Origin: Flavobacteriaceae bacterium | GTDB lineage: Bacteria > Bacteroidota > Bacteroidia > Flavobacteriales > Flavobacteriaceae | Reading direction: 5' to 3' | NCBI GenBank assembly: GCA_030590765.1 | Contig: JAUVCP010000097.1 | Span: 1-7,435 of the forward strand | Length of the DNA stretch: 7,435 nucleotides | Shown: positions 1 to 7,039 of the stretch, in pieces | How the letters are laid out: every line of letters begins with the position of its first letter | How positions within the stretch are numbered: position 1 is the stretch's first letter | Position numbers and translations under genes: made by a program | The notes under the pieces: generated by a model | The model's input: the letters and a program-made list of their open reading frames with translations, nothing else | Databases searched by the model: none | What the model was told of the DNA's origin: nothing

Positions 1-46
1 ATTTTTGCCAAACAATTAATTCTTTATATGATTTGATAGAGCTCAT
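1..46 (-). CDS. Four-helix-bundle protein (23S rRNA IVS / Avd-like), N-terminal fragment
   Basis: Reading leftwards from an ATG at 46-44, fifteen codons are visible before the window ends: MSSIKSYKELIVWQK. The stretch SYKELIVWQK is the characteristic start of the small (about 120-residue) four-helix-bundle family known as 23S rRNA intervening-sequence protein, related to the Avd accessory protein of diversity-generating retroelements. Family assignment rests on recognising this N-terminus only. The gene starts 28 bases after the stop of the upstream flavoprotein gene, in the same direction, in the position where sdhB would be expected. An A/G-rich stretch (gaagagaaa) precedes the ATG, and the spacer is made of degenerate heptamers. 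The molecular role of stand-alone members is unknown. The gene is partial only because the window is cut. Confidence 0.72.
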   Translation of the reverse strand, partial: MSSIKSYKELIVWQK

Positions 47-73
47 TTTCTCTTCGCTATTCCCTTTTCGCTA
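46..73 (-). repeat. Degenerate heptamer array after left sdhA
   Basis: Read on the minus strand from 73 to 46, the spacer splits into four 7-mers: TAGCGAA, AAGGGAA, TAGCGAA, GAGAAAA. The two 14-base halves match at 11 of 14 positions. The array begins two bases after the sdhA stop codon and runs into the ATG of the four-helix-bundle gene. The pattern TAGyGAA-N7-TAGyGAr recurs directly after the stop codon of the other sdhA (from 5529). Confidence 0.5.
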
Positions 74-74
74 A

Positions 75-2087
75 CTATTTATAAGAACGTTGTTTCAATT
101 CAATATCTTTAAACTCTAACTCTTCCTTATGCAATACTGCATCTGCCGGTTCTCCTTTATATTCCCAGGCAGATACATAAGCGTAATCCTTATCATTACG
201 TTTTGCTTCACCTTTTTGTAATCCTTCCGTTTCTACTGATTCTTCACGGAAATGACCTCCACAAGATTCATTTCTACCTAAAGCATCTTTTGCGAAAAGT
301 TCTCCCAGTTCCAAGAAATCTGCAACCCTTCCAGCTTTTTCTAATTCTGGGTTCATTTCATTTGCTTCACCGGGAACTTTTACTTCTTTCCAGAATTCTT
401 CACGGATGGCTTTGATTTCAGCCATTGCTTCTTTTAGACCTTTTTCATTTCGTGCCATTCCGACTTTTTCCCACATTACTTTTCCAAGTTTTTTATGGAA
501 ATAATCAACTGATTTTGTCCCTTTATTATTGATAAAGAAATCTATTTTATCTTTAACATCCTTTTCAACGGCATCAAACTCAGGAGTATCTGTAGGTATT
601 TTACCTGTACGTATTTCATTCGACAAATAATCACCAATGGTATAAGGCAACACAAAATATCCATCTGCCAGACCTTGCATCAGGGCAGAAGCACCTAAGC
701 GGTTAGCGCCATGATCCGAAAAATTAGCTTCTCCTATACAATACAACCCTTCCACAGTAGTCATTAAATTATAATCCACCCAAACGCCACCCATGGTATA
801 ATGTGTAGCAGGATATATCATCATAGGAGTGACATATGGATTTTCATCAACAATTTTTTCATACATCTGAAAAAGGTTACCATATTTTTCTTCTATGATA
901 TTTCTTCCTAATTCTGTGATTTTTTCTTTGGAAGCATTTTCAATACTATGAATTTTTGCTTGCTCTTTTCCGTATCGCTCTATAGCGGATGCAAAATCTA
1001 AAAATACAGCTTCTCCAGTTGCATTCACACCATAACCAGCATCACAACGTTCTTTAGCAGCACGCGAAGCAACATCACGAGGCACCAAATTACCAAAGGC
1101 CGGATACCTTCTCTCCAGGTAATAATCTCTATCTGCTTCAGCAATATCAGTAGGTTTTAATTTTCCTTGCTGAATTGCCTTTGCATCTTCTATTTTTGCA
1201 GGAACCCAAATTCGACCATCATTTCTTAAGGACTCAGACATCAAGGTTAATTTAGACTGATAATCTCCACTTCTTGGAATACAAGTTGGGTGAATTTGCG
1301 TAAAACAAGGGTTTGCAAAATAGGCGCCTTTTTTATGAATTTTCCATGCTGCAGTTGCATTAGAACCCATTGCATTCGTAGATAGAAAATAAACATTTCC
1401 ATAACCTCCTGTTGCAATTACAACAGCATGCGCTGAATGACGTTCAATCTCACCGGTAATTAAATTACGGGCAATAATACCCCGCGCTTTTCCTTCCACT
1501 TTTACAACGTCTAACATTTCATGACGATTATACATTTCAATTTTACCACGAGCGATCTGACGATTCATCGCTGAATAAGCTCCTAAAAGTAATTGTTGTC
1601 CTGTTTGCCCCTTTGCGTAAAAAGTCCGGGATACTAATACTCCACCAAAGGAACGATTATCTAATAATCCTCCATAATCACGTGCAAAAGGTACGCCTTG
1701 CGCAACACATTGATCGATGATATTAGATGAAACTTCTGCTAACCGATATACATTTGCCTCTCTAGAACGATAATCTCCACCTTTTACGGTGTCATAGAAT
1801 AAACGATAATTAGAATCACCATCTCCCATATAGTTCTTTGCTGCATTAATTCCGCCCTGAGCGGCAATAGAATGTGCCCTACGTGGTGAATCCTGATAAG
1901 CAAAGGCTTTAACATTATAACCTAATTCCGCCAAAGTTGCTGCAGCTGAGCCCCCGGCAAGTCCGGTACCTACAACGATAATATCGATATTACGTTTATT
2001 TGCCGGGTTTACAAGGTTAATTTTATCTTTATAAGTAGTCCATTTATCTTTAATCGGACCTTTTGGTTCTTTTGAATCTAATGCCAT
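75..2087 (-). CDS. sdhA: Succinate dehydrogenase/fumarate reductase flavoprotein subunit (left copy)
   Basis: This is the catalytic FAD subunit of complex II, converting succinate to fumarate (or the reverse) on the cytoplasmic side of the inner membrane. The 670 residues begin with a Rossmann FAD-binding site, GTGLAGG at 40-46. H72 in AHSIAAQGG is the histidine expected to bind FAD covalently. Substrate-site residues of the family are all visible: H266 in QIHPT, R288 in SESLRND (proton-transfer arginine), H429 in HYTMGG, E453 in GEAN and R463 in GANRLG. The protein ends in RSYK, like its paralogue at 3615-5528. From memory, its motifs ([34 protein letters not shown]) are those of the usual flavobacterial SdhA, so I take this as the canonical copy. 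It starts 12 bases after sdhC and is surely co-transcribed. No sdhB follows within the window. Direction of catalysis cannot be told from sequence. Confidence 0.96.
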   Translation of the reverse strand: MALDSKEPKGPIKDKWTTYKDKINLVNPANKRNIDIIVVGTGLAGGSAAATLAELGYNVKAFAYQDSPRRAHSIAAQGGINAAKNYMGDGDSNYRLFYDTVKGGDYRSREANVYRLAEVSSNIIDQCVAQGVPFARDYGGLLDNRSFGGVLVSRTFYAKGQTGQQLLLGAYSAMNRQIARGKIEMYNRHEMLDVVKVEGKARGIIARNLITGEIERHSAHAVVIATGGYGNVYFLSTNAMGSNATAAWKIHKKGAYFANPCFTQIHPTCIPRSGDYQSKLTLMSESLRNDGRIWVPAKIEDAKAIQQGKLKPTDIAEADRDYYLERRYPAFGNLVPRDVASRAAKERCDAGYGVNATGEAVFLDFASAIERYGKEQAKIHSIENASKEKITELGRNIIEEKYGNLFQMYEKIVDENPYVTPMMIYPATHYTMGGVWVDYNLMTTVEGLYCIGEANFSDHGANRLGASALMQGLADGYFVLPYTIGDYLSNEIRTGKIPTDTPEFDAVEKDVKDKIDFFINNKGTKSVDYFHKKLGKVMWEKVGMARNEKGLKEAMAEIKAIREEFWKEVKVPGEANEMNPELEKAGRVADFLELGELFAKDALGRNESCGGHFREESVETEGLQKGEAKRNDKDYAYVSAWEYKGEPADAVLHKEELEFKDIELKQRSYK

Positions 2088-2099
2088 AATTATTTGATA

Positions 2100-2732
2100 T
2101 TAAGCAAAGTAAAAATAAATTGCAATAATTGAAAAACCTAAAGCAATAAAGTAGCTAAAAGCCATTCCTAAATTTTTTACATATTTTAAATATTTTGGAG
2201 CCCTTGCTCCTATGCTGGTAAAAGCTGATTGAAATCCGTGACTTAAATGAATACCCAACAATACAAAGGCAATTGCATAGATAAGTACATAGATTGGGTT
2301 TTTAAACAATTGTGTTACCAACTCATAATCATCATGCACTTCTCCAAATTTAATTTGAACAAAAAAATCTTTTAAATGCAATAAGATAAATAACAATACC
2401 AATATCCCTGTATAAATCATATTTCGAGAAGCCCATCCTGAATTTGCCGCTGCATTATTTTTTGCATATTTGATTGGTCTGGAAGCCCTATTTTTAAGCT
2501 CTAACCAAATTCCCATAATAATATGAAAAATGAACCCTGCTGCCAAAACATATTGCATTACCTGAATTACTGGATTAGTTGCCATAAAATGGGATGCTCC
2601 GTTAAAAGTATCCTTACTTATAAACAAAGTTAAATTTACTCCCAAATGAACCAATAAAAAAGTTATCAAGAAAAGTCCGGACAATGACATCACAACTTTT
2701 CTACCTACTGATGAAGATAAAAATCCACTCAT
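2100..2732 (-). CDS. sdhC: Succinate dehydrogenase cytochrome b558-family membrane subunit (left copy)
   Basis: This is the membrane anchor and quinone-reactive heme subunit of a type B complex II, 210 residues with five hydrophobic segments. Histidines fall where the four axial ligands of the two b hemes are expected: H29 (segment 1), H70 (segment 2), H119 (segment 3) and H162 or H165 (segment 4, motif GIHLSHG). The N-terminus SSSVGRKVVMSLSGLF matches the start of the paralogue at 2921-3607. An in-frame ATG at 2762 would add ten residues, but the promoter -7 box lies at 2767-2760, so that codon would be at or upstream of the transcript start. I therefore choose the ATG at 2732, which also aligns with the paralogue. 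No Shine-Dalgarno sequence is visible. It is first in the leftward unit, followed by sdhA. Confidence 0.94.
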   Translation of the reverse strand: MSGFLSSSVGRKVVMSLSGLFLITFLLVHLGVNLTLFISKDTFNGASHFMATNPVIQVMQYVLAAGFIFHIIMGIWLELKNRASRPIKYAKNNAAANSGWASRNMIYTGILVLLFILLHLKDFFVQIKFGEVHDDYELVTQLFKNPIYVLIYAIAFVLLGIHLSHGFQSAFTSIGARAPKYLKYVKNLGMAFSYFIALGFSIIAIYFYFA

Positions 2733-2759
2733 TATTAATTGTTTTATTTTATAGAGAAA

Positions 2760-2789
2760 CAAATATAATCAATGCTTTTAGGAAAGCAA
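2760..2789 (-). promoter_or_regulatory. Bacteroidota-type promoter for left sdhCA
   Basis: On the minus strand, TTG at 2789-2787 is followed after 19 bases by TATATTTG at 2767-2760. This fits the Bacteroidota housekeeping consensus, -33 TTG and -7 TAnnTTTG. Transcription would start near 2753-2756, about 21-24 bases before the chosen sdhC start codon. This placement argues against the longer reading frame beginning at 2762. Confidence 0.65.
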
Positions 2790-2796
2790 TTATTAA

Positions 2797-2810
2797 CTGA
2801 TATCAATCAT
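2797..2810. promoter_or_regulatory. FNR/CRP-like operator, left site
   Basis: CTGAT-ATCA-ATCAT contains TGAT-N4-ATCA (2798-2809), the half-site arrangement bound by FNR/CRP-family regulators (consensus TTGAT-N4-ATCAA). The outer pair (C/T) does not match. Its centre, 2803.5, lies about 48-50 bases upstream of the predicted leftward transcript start. An 8-base palindrome TGATATCA overlaps it (2798-2805), so the exact operator is uncertain. It is identified by pattern only; no regulator gene is in the window. Confidence 0.4.
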
Positions 2811-2848
2811 TTATTTAGACTAATTATAAATAATATATTGATTTTTTG

Positions 2849-2864
2849 TATGATAAAAATCATA
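2849..2864. promoter_or_regulatory. FNR/CRP-like operator, right site
   Basis: TATGAT-AAAA-ATCATA is a perfect inverted repeat with 6-base arms and the 4-base spacer typical of FNR/CRP-family sites. Its centre at 2856.5 is about 42-44 bases upstream of the predicted rightward transcript start. That is close to the -41.5 position of class II activation by this family, and the site abuts the -33 element at 2866. This suggests that a regulator sitting here would activate the right-hand sdhCAB operon. AT-rich DNA raises the background chance of palindromes, so the call is an inference. Confidence 0.5.
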
Positions 2865-2865
2865 T

Positions 2866-2894
2866 TTGAATTTGTTCTACATTCATTACTTTTG
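2866..2894 (+). promoter_or_regulatory. Bacteroidota-type promoter for right sdhCAB
   Basis: TTG at 2866-2868 (within TTTG from 2865) is followed after 18 bases by TACTTTTG at 2887-2894, which matches TAnnTTTG. Transcription would start near 2898-2901, leaving a leader of about 20 bases before the sdhC ATG at 2921. Confidence 0.65.
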
Positions 2895-2920
2895 TAAAGT
2901 TAATTTAAAAATAAAGCCTT

Positions 2921-3607
2921 ATGGCATTTAAAAAAGGATTATTTAAGACATCTGTTGGACGAAAAAACCTGATGGCTGTAACCGGACTTTTCATTATCTT
3001 TTTCCTGATCATACACCTAGTGGGGAATTTGATCTTAATTTTACCAGACTCATTTTTTCCAATTGAATTTTGGGGAAATGTTGCTAATCAGCATGATATG
3101 TACAATGCTTATTCGCATTTCTTGGTGCATTTTTGGCCAATCACCGTAGTTGCATGGATTTTATATGCTGCAATTGCATTGCATATATTTGATGCTGCAC
3201 TAATCACTTGGGATAATTGGAAAGCAAATGGAGAAAAATATCAGGTAGTTGATAACTCATCAAGCTCTTGGATATCTAGAAATATGGGGCTTTTAGGAGT
3301 TACTATAGGTGCTTTTATAGTAATGCATATGGCTCAATTTTGGTTACAATACAAGGTGTTGAAAATTGAACACGATCTTTATAATTTAGTAATAGAAACA
3401 TTCAAAGTATGGTGGATGGTAGTACTTTATGAAATAGGTATCATAGCTTTTGGATTACATATTATTCATGGTATTGAGAGTGCACATCGCTCCTTAGGTC
3501 TTTATCCTGAAAAGGCAATGAACGTCATAAAGGTTATTGCTTTGTGGTTCTCATTGATCATGGCCGTGTTATATGCAATCATCCCTATCATTCTTTACTT
3601 CAAATAA
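2921..3607 (+). CDS. sdhC: Succinate dehydrogenase cytochrome b558-family membrane subunit (right copy)
   Basis: This is the membrane anchor of the second type B complex II, 228 residues with five hydrophobic segments. Likely heme ligands are H32 (LIIHLVGN), H88 (IALHIFD), H136 (VMHMAQFW) and H180 or H183 (GLHIIHG), giving the expected di-heme set. It aligns with the left copy from TSVGRK onward, but it is 18 residues longer. Most of the extra length is in the loop after segment 1 (about residues 41-70), which is rich in histidine and aromatics. In segment 4, E171 ([14 protein letters not shown]) sits where the left copy has A153; a buried acidic residue here could matter for proton movement during quinone chemistry (inference). 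The ATG at 2921 follows a predicted promoter and an A-rich leader without a Shine-Dalgarno sequence. The stop is 7 bases before sdhA. Confidence 0.94.
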   Translation: MAFKKGLFKTSVGRKNLMAVTGLFIIFFLIIHLVGNLILILPDSFFPIEFWGNVANQHDMYNAYSHFLVHFWPITVVAWILYAAIALHIFDAALITWDNWKANGEKYQVVDNSSSSWISRNMGLLGVTIGAFIVMHMAQFWLQYKVLKIEHDLYNLVIETFKVWWMVVLYEIGIIAFGLHIIHGIESAHRSLGLYPEKAMNVIKVIALWFSLIMAVLYAIIPIILYFK

Positions 3608-3614
3608 AAAAATT

Positions 3615-5528
3615 ATGGCTCTTAACGCAAAAATTCCGGAAGGACCTTTAAAAGATAAATGGCAAAATTATCTGGATAAAACCAATATAGTAAATCCTGC
3701 AAATCGCAAGAAATTAGACGTTATTGTTGTAGGTGGTGGATTATCTGGTGGTGGTGCAGCTGCATCTTTAGCTGAATTAGGTTACAATGTAAAAGTATTC
3801 TTTTTTCAGGATTCTGCTCGTCGTTCACATTCAGTAGCGGCACAGGGTGGTGTAAACGCCGCCAAGAATTACAAAAATGATGGTGATACCATTTACAGAA
3901 TGTTTTATGATACTGTAAAAGGTGGAGATTATAGATCACGTGAAGCAAATGTGTACAGAATGGCTGAATGTTCAGTTGATCTGATAGATCATATGACAGC
4001 ACAGGGGGTACCATTTGGTAGGGAGTACAGTGGTTATTTAAGCAACCGGTCTTTCGGTGGAGTATTGGTTTCCCGTACTTTTTATGCTCGTGGTCAGACG
4101 GGTCAGCAATTATTGTTGGCTACCTATCAGGCAATGATGAAACAGGTTAAAAAAGGCACATTAACTCAGTACAGTCGCCATGAAATTTTAGACCTTGTTG
4201 TTGTTGACGGCAAAGCAAGAGGTGTGATCGTAAGAGATCTAATTACAGGAAAAATTGAAAGACACTCAGCACATGCTGTAGTTTTAGGAACTGGTGGGTT
4301 TGGAAAGATCTTTTACCTTTCCACATTAGCAATGAACTCCAATGGGTCGGCAACATGGCGTGCTCATAAAAAAGGTGCTTATTTTGCAAATCCTTCATGG
4401 ACACAAATTCACCCAACTGCCTTACCTCAGGCAGGAGAACATCAGTCAAAACTGACTCTAATGTCAGAATCACTACGGAATGATGGTCGTATCTGGGTGC
4501 CTAAAAAGAAAGATGATGATAGAGAACCGGGAGATATTCCTGCAGAAGATAGGGATTATTACTTGGAACGTCGCTATCCAGCTTTCGGTAACTTGGTACC
4601 TCGTGATGTTGCATCACGTGCCGCTAAAGAAAGAATGGATGCCGGTCATGGTGTTGGTCCTCTAAAAAATGCTGTATATCTTGATTTTAAAACAGCAATT
4701 GACAAATTGGGTGTTGATACTATTAAAGAGCGTTATGGAAATCTTTTTACCATGTACCGTAAAATCACAAATATAGACGCTTATAAAGAACCTATGAAGA
4801 TTGCTCCTTCGGCACATTTCTCCATGGGAGGACTATGGGTAGATTATGAATTGCAAACAACCATACCAGGTTTATACGCTGTTGGTGAAGCAAATTTTGC
4901 AGATCATGGTGCTAACCGTTTAGGTGCGAATTCTCTTTTACAGGCATCTGTAGATGGTAACTTTATTTTACCAAATACTATTTCTAATTATCTTTCCAAT
5001 GAAATCCGTACGGGAAAAATCTCAACAGATACTCCTGAATTTGAGGAGGCTGAAAAAGCCGTAAAAGCACAATTGGAAAAGATCTTAGCAATCAAAGGAG
5101 ATATGCCTGTTGACAGGATTCATCGTAGATTAGGTAAGGTAATGTTCAAGGAGGTGGCGATGTCAAGAAATGAAAAAGGCATGAAATGGGCGGTCGAAGA
5201 GATTAGAAAACTCCGTAATGAATTCTGGACAAATGTTGCTGTAGCCGGAGATGCTGAAGGAATGAATTCTGAGCTTGAAAAAGCGGGAAGACTTGCAGAT
5301 TATTTAGAGATTGCAGAGTTAATGGCAGTAGATGCTTTAAGCAGAAATGAAAGCTGTGGAGCTCACTTCCGTGAAGAATACCAAACAGAGGATGGTGAAG
5401 CAGTTCGAGATGATGTAAACTTTATGTATTCCGCAGCATGGGAATGGATGCAGGGAAAAGACTGGAAATTACATAAAGAGCAATTAGAATTTAAGGATAT
5501 AGAAGTTAAAACACGAAGTTATAAATAG
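3615..5528 (+). CDS. sdhA: Succinate dehydrogenase/fumarate reductase flavoprotein subunit (right copy)
   Basis: This is a second catalytic FAD subunit, 637 residues. The FAD-binding GGGLSGG is at 40-46, and H72 (SHSVAAQGG) is the expected covalent flavin site. Active-site residues are H266 (QIHPT), R288 (SESLRND), H401 (HFSMGG), E425 (GEAN) and R435 (GANRLG), so it should be active. By my count 69 of the first 100 residues equal the left copy, and the first 292 align without a gap. It then lacks 7 residues near 300-315, 21 residues near 366-373 (in or next to the capping domain) and 5 near the C-terminus. Substrate-side motifs differ ([23 protein letters not shown]). A longer frame opens at 3573, but it overlaps sdhC. 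I choose ATG 3615 because [16 protein letters not shown] aligns with the left copy. Synonymous sites differ widely between copies, so no recent gene conversion is evident. Confidence 0.96.
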   Translation: MALNAKIPEGPLKDKWQNYLDKTNIVNPANRKKLDVIVVGGGLSGGGAAASLAELGYNVKVFFFQDSARRSHSVAAQGGVNAAKNYKNDGDTIYRMFYDTVKGGDYRSREANVYRMAECSVDLIDHMTAQGVPFGREYSGYLSNRSFGGVLVSRTFYARGQTGQQLLLATYQAMMKQVKKGTLTQYSRHEILDLVVVDGKARGVIVRDLITGKIERHSAHAVVLGTGGFGKIFYLSTLAMNSNGSATWRAHKKGAYFANPSWTQIHPTALPQAGEHQSKLTLMSESLRNDGRIWVPKKKDDDREPGDIPAEDRDYYLERRYPAFGNLVPRDVASRAAKERMDAGHGVGPLKNAVYLDFKTAIDKLGVDTIKERYGNLFTMYRKITNIDAYKEPMKIAPSAHFSMGGLWVDYELQTTIPGLYAVGEANFADHGANRLGANSLLQASVDGNFILPNTISNYLSNEIRTGKISTDTPEFEEAEKAVKAQLEKILAIKGDMPVDRIHRRLGKVMFKEVAMSRNEKGMKWAVEEIRKLRNEFWTNVAVAGDAEGMNSELEKAGRLADYLEIAELMAVDALSRNESCGAHFREEYQTEDGEAVRDDVNFMYSAAWEWMQGKDWKLHKEQLEFKDIEVKTRSYK

Positions 5529-5594
5529 TAGTGAAATATTAGTAGTGAGTATTTAGTTTTCTCACTACTTAATACTCATTACTCATTACTAAAT
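5529..5594. repeat. Head-to-head heptamer repeats between sdhA and sdhB
   Basis: The left arm (5529-5556) splits into four 7-mers on the plus strand: TAGTGAA, ATATTAG, TAGTGAG, TATTTAG. The right arm (5567-5594) splits into ACTTAAT, ACTCATT, ACTCATT, ACTAAAT, which are the same kind of unit on the opposite strand (AATGAGT). The array begins at the base after the sdhA stop codon and ends three bases before the sdhB ATG, so it fills the whole 69-base gap of an otherwise tightly packed operon. The 3' spacer of the left sdhA has a related unit. Confidence 0.6.
5541..5569 (+). other. Hairpin in the sdhA-sdhB spacer
   Basis: AGTAGTGAG (5541-5549) pairs exactly with CTCACTACT (5561-5569) around an 11-base loop. 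Alternative pairings with the following AATACTCATT (5571-5580) are possible because the arms are repetitive. No T-tract follows, so it does not look like an intrinsic terminator. In the operon mRNA it could affect processing or stability between the sdhA and sdhB parts (inference). Confidence 0.55.
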
Positions 5595-5597
5595 ATC

Positions 5598-6347
5598 ATG
5601 AATATAACGTTAAAAATATGGCGACAGGAAGGCGCCCAAGATAAAGGTAAATTAGTAACCTACAAATTGTCTGATATAAGTGAAGACATGTCTTTCTTAG
5701 AAATGTTAGATGTACTCAATGAACAACTCGCCGTAAAAGGAGAAAGAGCTGTTGAATTTGATCATGATTGTCGTGAAGGTATTTGTGGACAATGTTCACT
5801 AGTAATCAACGGTAAAGCCCATGGTCCGGAAGAACATTTTACAACCTGCCAAACACATATGCGCTCATTTGATGATGGTGATATACTTACCATTGAGCCA
5901 TTTAGAGCAAATTCATTTCCTGTAATAAGAGATCTAAAAGTTGACCGAACTTCTATGGATCGAATTATTCAGGCGGGTGGTTATATCTCTTCCTTTACAG
6001 GGATGGCTCCAGAGGCAAATTCAATTCCTATTCATCACGATATGGCCGAAAGTGCTTTTGACAGTGCTGCCTGTATTGGCTGTGGTGCCTGTATTGCGAC
6101 TTGTAAAAATTCTTCAGGTGCATTGTTCTTATCTGCAAAAGTAGCACATTTGGCTAAACTTCCGCAAGGAAAAGTAGAAAGAGCCGAACGTGTTGTTTTT
6201 ATGGTAAATGCCCATGATGATGAAGGCTTTGGTAGTTGTACAAATACCGGTGCTTGTGCAGTGATTTGTCCTCAGGAAGTTCAATTATTAGATATTGCCA
6301 GAATGAACTATGAGTTCAACAGATCATTGTGTACAGTAGAAAAATAA
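5598..6347 (+). CDS. sdhB: Succinate dehydrogenase/fumarate reductase iron-sulfur subunit
   Basis: This subunit carries electrons between the flavoprotein and the heme/quinone subunit through three clusters. It has 249 residues. The N-terminal ferredoxin-like part has the [2Fe-2S] ligands C58, C63, C66 and C84 (CREGICGQC, then TTC). The C-terminal part has C159, C162, C165 and C224 for [4Fe-4S] and C169, C214 and C220 for [3Fe-4S] ([26 protein letters not shown]). Having C169 after CxxCxxCxxx supports a [3Fe-4S] centre as in ordinary complex II. The length is normal. It is the only sdhB in the window and the last gene of the right-hand operon, 69 bases after sdhA across the heptamer spacer. 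I see no promoter of its own in that gap, so it probably depends on the promoter at 2866-2894. The sequence [14 protein letters not shown] differs from what I remember of the usual flavobacterial SdhB (GMCSLFINGEAHGP), in keeping with this being the divergent set. Confidence 0.96.
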   Translation: MNITLKIWRQEGAQDKGKLVTYKLSDISEDMSFLEMLDVLNEQLAVKGERAVEFDHDCREGICGQCSLVINGKAHGPEEHFTTCQTHMRSFDDGDILTIEPFRANSFPVIRDLKVDRTSMDRIIQAGGYISSFTGMAPEANSIPIHHDMAESAFDSAACIGCGACIATCKNSSGALFLSAKVAHLAKLPQGKVERAERVVFMVNAHDDEGFGSCTNTGACAVICPQEVQLLDIARMNYEFNRSLCTVEK

Positions 6348-6370
6348 ATGCAATTCTTATAATAAGTAAC

Positions 6371-6404
6371 AAAAGAGTCTTTTTTAAGGCTCTTTTTGTT
6401 TTTT
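6371..6404 (+). terminator. Intrinsic terminator after sdhB
   Basis: AAAAGAGTCTT (6371-6381) pairs with AAGGCTCTTTT (6386-6396) around a TTTT loop, an 11-base-pair stem with one G-U pair. It is followed by a T-rich run to 6404. It sits 23 bases after the sdhB stop and separates the sdh operon from the sigma-factor unit. Confidence 0.85.
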
Positions 6405-6415
6405 AGAGATAATAA

Positions 6416-6444
6416 TTAAAGTCGTTTGATTTTAGTTATATTTA
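6416..6444 (+). promoter_or_regulatory. Weak promoter candidate for the sigma/anti-sigma pair
   Basis: TTA at 6416-6418 and TATATTTA at 6437-6444, 18 bases apart, resemble TTG/TAnnTTTG with one mismatch in each box. The start would be near 6450, about 15 bases before the sigma-factor ATG. ECF sigma factors often transcribe their own genes from a non-housekeeping promoter, so the real element may differ. Confidence 0.25.
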
Positions 6445-6464
6445 CTGCTAGAAAAACCAAGTGA

Positions 6465-7034
6465 ATGTCATCAAATAAAAAGCATACTTTAAATCCAACT
6501 AAATGGATTGAATTATATGCTGATTACTTATTCAATTATACAATTACCCGAGTTAACAACCATGATATTGCAAAAGATCTGGTTCAGGAAACTTTTTTTT
6601 CTGGAATTAAAGGTCAAAATAATTTTAGAGGTCAAGCATCTGAACGAACCTGGCTAATCTCCATTCTTAAGCGAAAAATAATCGATCATTACAGAAAGAT
6701 AAATTCTGCAAAGGGAAAAAAAGAAGTTAGAATGAGCTTTTATACAGATGGTGAAAGAAAAGGAAACTGGATTGAAGAATCTGTTCCACAAAACTGGACA
6801 AATGAGGCAGAAAAAAGTATTGAAAACGATGAACTTAAAAGTGTTTTAAACAAATGTATCGATCATTTACCTGATAAATATAGAATGGTTTTTTTATTAA
6901 AAACTATACAGGAATATGAAACAGAAGAAATTTGTAATGAATTAGGAATCACCTCGTCAAATTTGTGGGTGATCATACATAGGGCAAGGGTACAACTAAG
7001 AAAATGTATTGAAGAAAACTGGTTTAATAATTAA
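6465..7034 (+). CDS. ECF-type RNA polymerase sigma factor
   Basis: This 189-residue protein has the two-domain plan of extracytoplasmic-function sigma factors. Region 2 spans about residues 16-80, with DLVQETF (38-44) and FRGQASERTWLISILKR followed by DHYRK, the part that melts and reads the -10 element. A charged linker runs from about 81 to 118. Region 4 spans about 120-185, with HLPDKYRMVFLLK, then EICNELGITSSNLWVIIHRAR, the helix-turn-helix that contacts the -35 element. The linker seems somewhat long. It is set off from sdhB by a terminator, so it is a separate unit. The next gene starts 5 bases after its stop and encodes a likely anti-sigma factor. I cannot assign an ECF subgroup or targets. 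A link to the neighbouring respiratory genes is possible but rests only on proximity. Confidence 0.9.
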   Translation: MSSNKKHTLNPTKWIELYADYLFNYTITRVNNHDIAKDLVQETFFSGIKGQNNFRGQASERTWLISILKRKIIDHYRKINSAKGKKEVRMSFYTDGERKGNWIEESVPQNWTNEAEKSIENDELKSVLNKCIDHLPDKYRMVFLLKTIQEYETEEICNELGITSSNLWVIIHRARVQLRKCIEENWFNN

Positions 7035-7039
7035 GGATT

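Noticed and set aside
203..415. Open frame opposite the left sdhA
   Set aside because: It is antisense to conserved flavoprotein sequence, low in complexity and leucine-rich, with no recognisable domain or promoter.
2733..2762. Ten extra N-terminal residues for the left SdhC from an ATG at 2762
   Set aside because: The -7 promoter box overlaps that codon (2767-2760), and the extra residues have no match in the paralogue; the ATG at 2732 aligns.
3573..3614. Longer start for the right SdhA, overlapping the end of sdhC
   Set aside because: The added 14 residues come from the sdhC coding region in another frame, and the left SdhA begins at the equivalent of ATG 3615.
3721..4473. Open frames opposite the right sdhA (3721-4014 and 4243-4473)
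   Set aside because: They are antisense shadows of conserved active-site and FAD-binding regions and show no protein-family features.
75..5528. Recent gene conversion between the two sdhA copies
   Set aside because: Even the most conserved protein blocks ([24 protein letters not shown]) differ at many synonymous positions, and I found no long identical DNA stretch.
4480..6144. Short same-strand frames inside sdhA (4480-4665) and sdhB (5941-6144)
   Set aside because: They are out-of-frame readings of highly conserved coding sequence with no independent signal.
6371..6404. Hairpin after sdhB considered as a regulatory leader or attenuator of the sigma gene
   Set aside because: The stem plus T-run is a standard intrinsic terminator just after the sdhB stop, and nothing suggests alternative folds.
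6425..6444. TTTG at 6425 paired with TATATTTA at 6437 as the sigma-gene promoter
   Set aside because: The spacing of 8 bases is far too short for any sigma-70-type promoter.
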